From positions 1 through 5,143 of the forward strand of contig JAFMIT010000108.1 of NCBI GenBank assembly GCA_017853815.1: a stretch of 5,143 bases of DNA. The letters run 5' to 3'. The translations under genes and the position numbers were made by a program. The DNA is from Actinomycetota bacterium. GTDB taxonomy: Bacteria > Actinomycetota > Actinomycetes > S36-B12 > UBA5976. Positions 1 through 5,143 of this stretch are shown piece by piece. The notes beneath the pieces are model-generated. The model was not told the origin of the DNA. It saw only the letters and a program-made list of their open reading frames with translations, and made no database searches. How positions within the stretch are numbered: the stretch's first letter is position 1; each line of letters opens with the position of its first letter.

Positions 1-578
1 GAAGTAATCTTCGAAAAATAATCGACGCGTTAGTGGGCGTCGCGCTGGTAGCGGTGCTGGTGTTGGTGGTGGCCAAACCTTCGTCTGCATACCCACCCGG
101 TTCTTCTCTGACCTTGACATCAAACAAGACCCACGTAACCTCGAGTGAAAACGTCACGTTCACTGCGAGTTATGCCACGCCTTTCACGTCGGTGAAGTTC
201 ACGTACGGCAAGTTGACGAAGTCGGTGACTGCGAACGGTTCAGGTGTCGCAGTCGTAACTCTCAAGACTGGTGGCACGGGTGCGTGGCTGGCGAAAGCTC
301 AGAATGCATCGGCGACTGCAACGACGACCGTGTACGCACCGAAGATTTCTTTGACAAAGTCATCGGCAAGTCCTGGCTCGTCGAATTCAGTAAAGGTGCA
401 GTTCACGCAGCCGGGATCACTGTTGAGTGTGGTGGTCGGTAGCCAGACCTACACAGGTGTGGGCGCAGGTAGCAACACAGTGACCATTAACTTCCCGACG
501 CCTGCGAAGGGTCGCTACACAGTGCTGGTGTTCGTCAACTCACAGCAGTTTGCTGCGCTGCGTTTAGATTCAAAGTAA
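1..578 (+). CDS. Exported YPPG-family two-module beta-rich protein, copy 1 (5' end outside window)
   Basis: The frame is open from the left edge to the TAA at 576-578. A GTG at 33 lies in the middle of the signal peptide and is not the true start: upstream codons from base 3 encode S-N-L-R-K-I-I-D-A-L-V, which lines up with R-K-L-I-D-G-L-V near the start of the third copy. By that alignment the start is two codons before base 3, just outside the window, giving about 193 residues and a 31-residue signal peptide cleaved after S-S-A. The mature protein begins YPPG and is rich in Ser, Thr and Val. It contains two similar modules, each with alternating beta-strand-like segments, a Gly/Asn turn and a closing G-x-[WY] strand. 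I see no sortase motif, C-terminal membrane segment or catalytic residues. By my count the mature chain carries net charge about +11. It is the most divergent of the three tandem copies. A secreted or wall-associated Ig-like role is inferred; the family is not one I recognise by name. Confidence 0.85.
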   Translation, partial: SNLRKIIDALVGVALVAVLVLVVAKPSSAYPPGSSLTLTSNKTHVTSSENVTFTASYATPFTSVKFTYGKLTKSVTANGSGVAVVTLKTGGTGAWLAKAQNASATATTTVYAPKISLTKSSASPGSSNSVKVQFTQPGSLLSVVVGSQTYTGVGAGSNTVTINFPTPAKGRYTVLVFVNSQQFAALRLDSK

Positions 579-632
579 CGCTTCACCGCTGGTAGGACTT
601 TTTCCTCTAGGTAGCCGGCGCGCGCGAAACGT

Positions 633-665
633 AACCTGACCTCAGAAACTTTTGAGGTGGTGGTT
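633..665 (+). promoter_or_regulatory. Hairpin masking the ribosome binding site of YPPG copy 2
   Basis: ACCTCA at 639-644 is perfectly complementary to TGAGGT at 653-658 across an 8-base loop. Outer AACC (633-636) can pair with GGTT (662-665). The 3' arm contains the Shine-Dalgarno GAGGTGG (654-660), which lies 8 bases before the ATG at 669. Folding would therefore hide the ribosome binding site. The complementarity is seen directly; a role in translational control is inference, and a short hairpin can arise by chance. Confidence 0.4.
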
Positions 666-668
666 CAG

Positions 669-1253
669 ATGCGCAAGCCAAATCGAATCTTCCGCAATGT
701 GATTGTTGCTGTGGGCGTGAGTGCAATGACCATGGTTGGCGTGGTGTCGAACGCGAATGCGTATCCGCCTGGTACTGGATTGACCCTGAACGTGCGCTCT
801 GTTGTGTCGACGCACCCGACGCACCGAATCGAATTCGTGGTTCGCCATGCGGCTCCGCATGCTCAAGTCAATGTCGTTTTTGAAGATGTGCATAAGTCGC
901 TGGCAGCGAACACGTCGGGAGTCGCCGTGTTCTCCTTCATCTCGCCGCTGTCAGGCGTCCACGTCGCGGCTGCGACGAGTGGTGGCGCGCGGGTGACAGC
1001 ACGTCAGTACATCGAAAGATTCCATCTCGGTCGGTACTCAGCTCCAGCGGGTACGCAGAACTGGATCTCAATCTCGAGTGCAAAACCCGGCACGGTCCTG
1101 ACGGTCGTTGTTGCTGGCAAGAATTACAACGCAGTGGTGAATCGAACCTATGGAGCTTCGGTGTATTTCCCAGTCCCTCGAACCGGCAACTACTCGATTC
1201 GAGTGTTCTGCAATGCAGGATTCGAGATGAATTACACGGCGATCGCCGTTTAA
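669..1253 (+). CDS. Exported YPPG-family two-module beta-rich protein, copy 2
   Basis: I choose the ATG at 669 over the in-frame GTG codons at 657 and 660. GAGGTGG (654-660) is a strong Shine-Dalgarno 8 bases before the ATG, and this start gives exactly 194 residues and a 31-residue signal peptide, matching copy 3. The signal has basic residues (R2, K3, R6, R9), a hydrophobic core and A-N-A before Tyr32. The mature chain starts YPPG. It aligns with copy 3 without gaps over its whole length, with about 36% identity in the mature part by eye. The best conserved blocks are R-[IV]-E-F-x-V-R-H-A (residues 53-61), F-E-D-x-x-K-S (71-77), A-V-F-S-F (86-90), S-G-V-H-x-A-A (95-101) and Y-S-x-R-V-F (175-180). 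A single Cys occurs at 181. The protein is basic (about +8) and His-rich. Two Ig-like modules are inferred; the function is unknown. The 90-base gap after copy 1 holds no clear terminator, so co-transcription is possible. Confidence 0.88.
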   Translation: MRKPNRIFRNVIVAVGVSAMTMVGVVSNANAYPPGTGLTLNVRSVVSTHPTHRIEFVVRHAAPHAQVNVVFEDVHKSLAANTSGVAVFSFISPLSGVHVAAATSGGARVTARQYIERFHLGRYSAPAGTQNWISISSAKPGTVLTVVVAGKNYNAVVNRTYGASVYFPVPRTGNYSIRVFCNAGFEMNYTAIAV

Positions 1254-1281
1254 GTCGAATGACCCTTTTCGGGCGTCTTGG

Positions 1282-1390
1282 ACGGTTGTTAACTCACTTT
1301 TAACCGTTACTGCCCTGTTTGGGGCTATTCCTTGGGAATTACGGGTGGCGAACATCTTTAGGTTTCCTTTACTTTTCGCCCAAGGGAATA
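1282..1390 (+). promoter_or_regulatory. Candidate structured leader upstream of YPPG copy 3
   Basis: Three inverted repeats follow one another in the 165-base gap before copy 3. ACGGTT (1282-1287) pairs with AACCGT (1302-1307). GCCC (1312-1315) pairs with GGGC (1322-1325). TATTCCTTGGG (1326-1336) pairs with CCCAAGGGAATA (1379-1390), with one bulged G. The second and third helices abut directly. Inside the third, GGCGAA (1347-1352) can pair with TTCGCC (1375-1380), and ATTCC/GGAAT (1327-1331/1335-1339) can form a small local hairpin; both compete with the long stem. The ribosome binding site of copy 3 lies 16 bases after the last arm. This could be a regulatory leader, or the first stem could belong to a terminator of copy 2. 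I could not match it to a known riboswitch class. Confidence 0.35.
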
Positions 1391-1418
1391 TTCGGGGACT
1401 CAGCTGGGAGCAGTTCAC

Positions 1419-2003
1419 GTGGCACGCACACCTCGCAAGTTGATCGACGGTCTCGTCGCCTTGCTCATTCTGACCCTCGCGGTCGTCGGCTTCGCCCGGC
1501 CCGCGCAGGCGTATCCACCTGGCCAGTCGCTGACGGTCAACGTGAAGTCATTCACTAATGGTGAGAACGGCAACCGTGTGGAGTTCATCGTCCGCCATGC
1601 CAAGCCTGGGACGTCTGTGCGTATGAACTTCGAAGATGAGCAGAAGTCCAAGAATGCGGGCTCGAATGGCATCGCCGTCTTTAGTTTCGTAGCGCCGACC
1701 TCTGGCGTGCACATTGCCGCGGCGTACAACCGCGCAGAACGTGCGAGCACGACCCTGTATGTCGCTGACGCATCGCTGCTCCGCGCGCGCTCGGCCGCTG
1801 GTTCGTCTAACTATGTGACGGTGTCGGGTGTCCGTGCAGGTGCCGTGGTGAGCGCAAAGATCGGCGACAAGTCGTACTCAGGAATTGTCGGAAGCAACAA
1901 TCGTGTGGTGCTGACTGTCAAGGTTCCTGCCAAGGGTGCGTACAGCGTCCGGGTGTTTGTGGGCACCAAGCTCCTCGAGACCCTGAACGGTCGCTCTCTG
2001 TAA
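1419..2003 (+). CDS. Exported YPPG-family two-module beta-rich protein, copy 3
   Basis: Translation starts at a GTG with GGGAG (1406-1410) 8 bases upstream, giving 194 residues. The signal peptide (1-31) has R3, R6 and K7, a hydrophobic core from about 11 to 25, and A-Q-A before Tyr32; the mature N terminus is YPPG. Two similar modules can be seen at about residues 52-104 and 131-182. Each starts with an Asn followed by alternating hydrophobic residues, has a G-S-N turn near its middle, and closes with P-x-x-G-x-[HY] and a hydrophobic strand. The mature chain has net charge about +11. There is no lipobox, LPXTG or C-terminal anchor, so release or non-covalent wall binding is likely. The gene has its own long upstream gap and a likely terminator after its stop, suggesting an independent transcript. 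Neighbouring copies 1 and 2 point to tandem duplication and divergence. The function is unknown; an Ig-like or adhesin-like fold is my inference. Confidence 0.88.
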   Translation: MARTPRKLIDGLVALLILTLAVVGFARPAQAYPPGQSLTVNVKSFTNGENGNRVEFIVRHAKPGTSVRMNFEDEQKSKNAGSNGIAVFSFVAPTSGVHIAAAYNRAERASTTLYVADASLLRARSAAGSSNYVTVSGVRAGAVVSAKIGDKSYSGIVGSNNRVVLTVKVPAKGAYSVRVFVGTKLLETLNGRSL

Positions 2004-2010
2004 GTTTTGG

Positions 2011-2031
2011 CTGCGCGCGTTGGTCGCGCAG
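2011..2031 (+). terminator. Probable intrinsic terminator after YPPG copy 3
   Basis: CTGCGCG (2011-2017) and CGCGCAG (2025-2031) form a perfect 7-bp GC-rich stem around a 7-base loop, eight bases after the TAA of copy 3. It is followed by GTTTCTC, a weak T-run, as is common in high-GC Gram-positive bacteria. It separates the YPPG cluster from the DnaA-box region. Position and stem are clear; termination is inferred. Confidence 0.5.
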
Positions 2032-2048
2032 GTTTCTCGCAATGTGAG

Positions 2049-2206
2049 AACTTTCCAAAAACTTCTTATCCCCAGTCAGTGGATAACTTTCGTGAGGGAT
2101 CAGGGCAGCTGAGCCCGCCGCGATACACAAGCCATCCACAGGTCTGCACCCGATTTACGGCGTGTCTCCACAGGTTCTCCACCCCTTATCCCCAAGTCTG
2201 TCCACA
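2049..2206. other. DnaA-box cluster with AT-rich tract: possible oriC or DnaA-controlled region
   Basis: Compared with the DnaA 9-mer TTATCCACA (or the actinobacterial TTGTCCACA), four sites match at 8 of 9: TTATCCCCA at 2066-2074 and 2186-2194, CTGTCCACA at 2198-2206, and TTATCCACT on the minus strand at 2078-2086. Four more match at 7 of 9: CGATACACA (2121-2129), CCATCCACA (2132-2140), GTCTCCACA (2164-2172) and TTCTCCACC (2175-2183). An AT-rich tract (2049-2069, about 76% A+T) lies at the left end, where a duplex-unwinding element could sit. Clustered boxes plus AT-rich DNA are the known signature of bacterial origins. The adjacent gene is the replicative helicase dnaB. In many Actinobacteria oriC is instead beside dnaA, which is not in this window, so the cluster could also be a DnaA-binding regulatory region for dnaB or a DnaA-titration site. 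The 2004-2269 gap holds no credible gene. Confidence 0.65.
2164..2206 (+). repeat. Four helically phased tandem DnaA-like boxes
   Basis: Boxes beginning at 2164, 2175, 2186 and 2198 all point the same way with spacings of 11, 11 and 12 bases, about one helical turn, so bound DnaA would lie on one face of the DNA. The pair at 2121 and 2132 is also 11 apart, and 2132 to 2164 is 32, close to three turns. Same-orientation close arrays are known to support ordered DnaA oligomers at origins. Individual boxes at 2164 and 2175 are weak (7 of 9), so the spacing is the stronger argument. Confidence 0.6.
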
Positions 2207-2257
2207 GGGGTGCTAGGTGTTGTCAGTACTCAGGACTACAACTGCGCAGGGAAGACA

Positions 2258-2264
2258 GGGAGGT
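2258..2264 (+). promoter_or_regulatory. Shine-Dalgarno sequence that fixes the dnaB start
   Basis: GGGAGGT ends five bases before the GTG at 2270. No comparable site precedes the in-frame GTG at 2162, and the codons 2162-2206 are made of DnaA boxes. This supports starting DnaB at 2270. Confidence 0.8.
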
Positions 2265-2269
2265 TCACC

Positions 2270-3631
2270 GTGAGCGTTTTTGAACTGGCATCGATGCAGG
2301 AGCCATCGAGCTCCGGCGAACGCACACCTCCCCAGGATATTGCCGCCGAGGCCAGCGTTCTCGGTGCGATGTTGTTGTCTAAGGACGCGATCTCTGATGC
2401 AGTCGAGATTGTTCGATCACAGGATTTCTATCGGCCTGCGCATCAGTTGATCTACGACGCGATTCTTGAACATTACGTTCATGACAGTCCTGCAGACGCA
2501 GTGACGATTGCAGCGGAACTCACTCGCCGCGGCGAGCTCGGCAAAGTCGGCGGTGCTGCGTATCTGCATACGTTGGTCGCAGGTGTGCCGACAGCTGCCA
2601 ACGCTGACTACTACGCGAGCATTGTTCGCGAACGTGCAGTGATGCGTCGTCTGGTCGAGGCGGGCACGCGCATTGTGCAGATGGGTTATGCAGGAACTGG
2701 CGAAGTCGATGACGTTGTCGATCGCGCACAACAAGAGATTTTTGAAGTCACGGAGAAGCGTGCGTCAGAGGATTACAAACCTCTCAAAGACTTGATGGAA
2801 GGCGTGCTCCTCGAAATCGAAGCGTTCGCGTCACGCCCTGAAGGCATGAGTGGCGTGCCGACTGGTTTCCACGATCTTGACCGATTGACGCATGGTTTCC
2901 ATCCCGGCCAGTTGATCATTGTGGCCGCGCGTCCAGGTATGGGTAAGTCGACGTTGGCTTTGGACTTTGCGCGCGCAGCGGCGATCAAACATTCGTTGCC
3001 GGCAGCTTTCTTCTCGCTCGAAATGTCGACGAGCGAAATCATGATGCGCTTGTTGTCGGCTGAGACGTCGATTGACCTTGGCCAGATTCGCTCGGGCAAG
3101 TTGAATGAAAACCAATGGAAGACTCTCGCGCGGCAGATGGGCGAACTCGCCAACAAGCCGTTGTTCCTCGATGATTCGCCGAACTTGACGATGATGGAAA
3201 TTCGCGCAAAAGCTCGCCGCCTGAAGCAGCGTCACGATGTGCGCATGATTGTCGTCGACTACATCCAGCTGATGTCGTCAGGCAAAAAAGTCGAAAGCCG
3301 CCAACAAGAAGTGTCTGAGTTTTCACGTCAGATGAAGTTGCTGGCTAAAGAACTTGATATTCCGGTTGTTGCTTTGTCACAGCTCAACCGTGGACCAGAG
3401 ACGCGCACAGACAAGCGCCCAATGTTGTCGGATCTTCGTGAATCAGGTTCGCTCGAGCAGGACGCGGACATGGTCATCTTGATTCATCGCGAAGAGGCGT
3501 ACAACAAGGATTCACCGCGTGCCGGCGAAGCAGATCTGATTGTGGCTAAGCACCGTAACGGTCAGACCCAGGACATTGCGGTCGCATTCCAAGGTCACCG
3601 CTCACGCTTTGCGAGCATGTCGAACATTTAG
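2270..3631 (+). CDS. dnaB: Replicative DNA helicase DnaB
   Basis: DnaB is the hexameric ATP-dependent 5'-3' helicase that unwinds DNA at the replication fork, is loaded at the origin after DnaA opens it, and recruits primase. The GTG at 2270 follows GGGAGGT and gives 453 residues, the usual family length; an ATG at 2294 is a less likely alternative. The N-terminal DnaB domain spans roughly residues 21-125, starting P-P-Q-D-I-A-A-E-A-S-V-L-G. A linker follows, then the RecA-like helicase domain from about 195 (G-V-P-T-G-F-x-D-L-D). The Walker A motif is A-R-P-G-M-G-K-S-T with K226 and S227. The Walker B-type strand is I-V-V-D-Y-I-Q-L-M with D330. Motif H3 is A-L-S-Q-L-N-R with Q371, followed by D-L-R-E-S-G-S-L-E-Q-D-A-D. 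K427-H428-R429 (V-A-K-H-R-N-G) is the arginine-finger region. There is no intein or frameshift. The usual rpsF-ssb-rpsR-rplI partners are not adjacent. A TTGTCA at 2220-2225 could be a -35 box, without a good -10 partner. The upstream DnaA boxes suggest DnaA influences this gene. Confidence 0.96.
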   Translation: MSVFELASMQEPSSSGERTPPQDIAAEASVLGAMLLSKDAISDAVEIVRSQDFYRPAHQLIYDAILEHYVHDSPADAVTIAAELTRRGELGKVGGAAYLHTLVAGVPTAANADYYASIVRERAVMRRLVEAGTRIVQMGYAGTGEVDDVVDRAQQEIFEVTEKRASEDYKPLKDLMEGVLLEIEAFASRPEGMSGVPTGFHDLDRLTHGFHPGQLIIVAARPGMGKSTLALDFARAAAIKHSLPAAFFSLEMSTSEIMMRLLSAETSIDLGQIRSGKLNENQWKTLARQMGELANKPLFLDDSPNLTMMEIRAKARRLKQRHDVRMIVVDYIQLMSSGKKVESRQQEVSEFSRQMKLLAKELDIPVVALSQLNRGPETRTDKRPMLSDLRESGSLEQDADMVILIHREEAYNKDSPRAGEADLIVAKHRNGQTQDIAVAFQGHRSRFASMSNI

Positions 3632-3742
3632 TTCGCTTTTCTGTCTGGCCGGACTCACGATTTGTAATGTGACTTTTGCCGCTTGACTATGGATTTTTAA
3701 GCGTGACACGATTGCCACTCGCCGTAACGAAAGCACACGACA

Positions 3743-5107
3743 GTGACCACAGTAAATCGTGAACGATTAAGCGCTCTGATTGAGCGTGAGCGAGAGTTGT
3801 ACTCAGCTCAAAATCCCAAGTCCCGCGCAGCTTTCGATGCCGCCGACAATCTTTTTGGTCGCGTGCCCATGACCTGGATGAACAAATGGTCTGGCGGCTT
3901 TCCGATCTACCTTGATCGGGCGCACGGCAATCGCATCGTCGACATCGATGGCCATGAGTTGATCGACTTCGCACTCGGTGACACCGGGGCGATGACAGGT
4001 CACAGCCCTGCTGAGACCGTTGCGGCCGTGCAGCGCCGGCTGGGTGAACTTGGTGGCATCACGACGATGCTGCCGACCGAAGAAGCGCAGTGGGTGGGCG
4101 CCGAGTTGCAGCGACGGTTCGGATTGCCGCTGTGGTCGTTCACGTTGTCGGCCACCGATGCCAATCGTTGGGCTGTGCGCCTTGCACGACTCGCAACCGG
4201 TCGCTCGAAAATTCTTGTCTTTGCTTACGCGTATCACGGTTCTGTCGATGAGACGTTCGCAGTCCCAGGTCCTGACGGTGTGGCCGTGTCGCGGCCCGGC
4301 AATGTGGCACCGCCTGTTCCGCTCGATCTCACGACGCGAGTGGTTGAGTTCAATGACATCGACGCGGTGCGTCGCGAATTGGCGCATGGCGATGTAGCAG
4401 CGGTGCTCACCGAACCCGCGATGACAAACATTGGCATCGTGTTACCGCGCCCAGGTTTTATGGAAGAACTTCGCGCCGCGTGTGACGAAACTGGCACGCT
4501 GCTGATGATTGATGAAACGCACACCATCAGCACTGGCCCTGGCGGAGCAACTCAGGCTTGGGGATTGCGGCCGGACATTTTCATTATTGGCAAGGCAATC
4601 GGTGGCGGCATTCCGTCAGGGACGTATGGCATCACCGAAGACGTGGCGCGAAGAATTGGTGTACACGAAGACGCTGACATCGTGGATGTTGGTGGCGTCG
4701 GTGGCACGCTCGCAGGCAATGCGATGTCCGTGGCGGCGATGAAAGCGACGCTGGAGTCAGTGCTGACGGATGACACGTGGCCCGCGATGATTGAGCTTGC
4801 GACAAAGTTCCGCGAAGGTGTCGAGGCGGCGATTGCGGAATTCGATTTGCCGTGGACGTGCACGCAGCTCGGTGCGCGTGCGGAGTATCGCTTCGTGTCG
4901 CCCGCGCCAATGTCGGGCAGCGAGTCAGCGGTGACAGGCGATGCGGAGCTTGAAGAGTATTTTCATTTGTACACCGCGAACCGAGGTGTGCTGATTACGC
5001 CTTTCCACAACATGGCGCTGATGTGCCGCGATACCAAGGCATCGGATGTTGATCGTCATACAGAACTATTCCGCGCTGCATGTGCGGACCTGATGGGCGA
5101 AGGCTGA
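3743..5107 (+). CDS. Class III PLP-dependent aminotransferase, GSAM / beta-amino-acid transaminase branch
   Basis: This 454-residue protein is a fold-type I class III aminotransferase and is likely cytosolic and dimeric. The N-terminal G-N-R-I-V-D-I-D-G-H-E-L-I-D-F and the following G-H-S-P are typical of the group. Y164-H165-G166 is the Y-H-G motif that stacks near PLP. D257 in I-D-E-T-H-T should bind the PLP ring nitrogen, and K284 in G-K-A-I-G-G-G-I-P-S-G should form the Schiff base. T322 in G-G-T-L-A-G-N corresponds to the threonine that reaches PLP from the partner subunit. Two motifs are unusual: S-A-T-D-A-N (136-141) replaces the common S-G-T-E-A, and D-E-T-H-T replaces D-E-V-M-T. Layout, including the late H-x-x-x-x-N-R-G-V-L-I-T-P segment, resembles glutamate-1-semialdehyde aminomutase and beta-phenylalanine transaminase, but the substrate cannot be told. 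The GTG start has only a weak GAAAG (3729-3733) upstream. TTGACT at 3683-3688 may be a -35 box; no convincing -10 follows. Confidence 0.88.
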   Translation: MTTVNRERLSALIERERELYSAQNPKSRAAFDAADNLFGRVPMTWMNKWSGGFPIYLDRAHGNRIVDIDGHELIDFALGDTGAMTGHSPAETVAAVQRRLGELGGITTMLPTEEAQWVGAELQRRFGLPLWSFTLSATDANRWAVRLARLATGRSKILVFAYAYHGSVDETFAVPGPDGVAVSRPGNVAPPVPLDLTTRVVEFNDIDAVRRELAHGDVAAVLTEPAMTNIGIVLPRPGFMEELRAACDETGTLLMIDETHTISTGPGGATQAWGLRPDIFIIGKAIGGGIPSGTYGITEDVARRIGVHEDADIVDVGGVGGTLAGNAMSVAAMKATLESVLTDDTWPAMIELATKFREGVEAAIAEFDLPWTCTQLGARAEYRFVSPAPMSGSESAVTGDAELEEYFHLYTANRGVLITPFHNMALMCRDTKASDVDRHTELFRAACADLMGEG

Positions 5108-5112
5108 GACTG

Positions 5113-5143
5113 ATGGTTCATTACGTGCCGCTTGATGCGATTG
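5113..5143 (+). CDS. Start of a downstream gene, cut by the window edge
   Basis: An ATG at 5113 opens a frame reading M-V-H-Y-V-P-L-D-A-I that stays open to the edge. It lies five bases after the aminotransferase stop, with GAAGG at 5099-5103 placed nine bases upstream as a possible ribosome binding site. This tight spacing suggests an operon with the aminotransferase. Ten residues are too few to name a product. Confidence 0.45.
   Translation, partial: MVHYVPLDAI

Noticed and set aside
594..606. Small AGGA-CTTTT-TCCT hairpin after YPPG copy 1 as a terminator
   Set aside because: The stem is only four bases, the T-run lies in the loop rather than after the stem, and there is no GC-rich core.
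642..893. Minus-strand frame opposite the start of YPPG copy 2
   Set aside because: It is antisense to a well-supported gene, has an Arg/His-rich composition typical of shadow translations and no ribosome binding site.
1262..1280. CCC-TTTTC-GGG inverted repeat after YPPG copy 2 as a terminator
   Set aside because: The contiguous stem is three base pairs with only a bulged extension, too weak to call.
1341..1360. Possible cyclic-di-AMP riboswitch, suggested by a GGGTGGCGAA-like element before a secreted protein gene
   Set aside because: The conserved core elements of that class are not present in order; the resemblance is a few bases only.
2007..2216. A 69-residue + strand frame across the dnaB upstream gap, with recurring P-Q-V-C
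   Set aside because: The repeating peptide is just the translation of the phased DnaA boxes. It overlaps a likely terminator and the AT-rich tract, and lacks a good ribosome binding site.
3683..3712. Promoter for the aminotransferase with TTGACT as -35 and CACGAT as -10
   Set aside because: The -35 is good, but the -10 matches the consensus at only about half its positions with an 18-base spacer; not enough to list as a feature.
3803..4387. 194-residue minus-strand frame inside the aminotransferase gene
   Set aside because: It lies wholly opposite a conserved enzyme, and its composition (many R, H, C) fits a codon-bias shadow.
1..5143. CRISPR arrays, tRNA or rRNA genes, insertion sequences, prophage or toxin-antitoxin modules
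   Set aside because: No direct repeats with spacers, no cloverleaf or rRNA motifs, no transposase or terminal inverted repeats, and no paired small genes were seen.

Overview
The window carries five genes, all on the + strand, plus the first codons of a probable sixth. Mid-50s percent GC, GTG starts, AxA signal-peptide cleavage sites and DnaA boxes close to TTGTCCACA/TTATCCACA suggest an actinobacterium, possibly of the Acidimicrobiia type. This is an inference from composition and style; no marker in the window fixes the taxon.

Bases 1-2003 hold three tandem genes for small exported proteins of one family. Each has a 31-residue signal peptide ending in Ala, a mature N terminus beginning Tyr-Pro-Pro-Gly, and two similar beta-rich modules of about 50 residues. 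The first gene is cut by the left window edge by only a few bases. The second has a hairpin covering its ribosome binding site. The third is preceded by a 165-base gap that can fold into three consecutive stems. A GC-rich hairpin just after the third gene is a plausible terminator. I cannot assign the family a function; the architecture suggests secreted or cell-wall-associated Ig-like proteins.

Bases 2004-2269 are the most notable non-coding stretch. They contain an AT-rich tract followed by a cluster of DnaA-box-like 9-mers, several in one orientation at 11-12 bp spacing. This looks like a replication origin or a DnaA-controlled regulatory region. It lies directly upstream of dnaB, the replicative helicase gene (2270-3631), whose start is set by a good Shine-Dalgarno sequence downstream of the boxes.

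After a 111-base gap comes a class III PLP-dependent aminotransferase (3743-5107) of the glutamate-1-semialdehyde aminomutase / beta-amino-acid transaminase branch. It has the catalytic lysine but variant motifs at the PLP phosphate site. A new reading frame starts five bases after its stop and runs off the right edge, suggesting a two-gene operon. The exported proteins, the helicase and the aminotransferase show no obvious functional link; the unifying element may be proximity to an origin.
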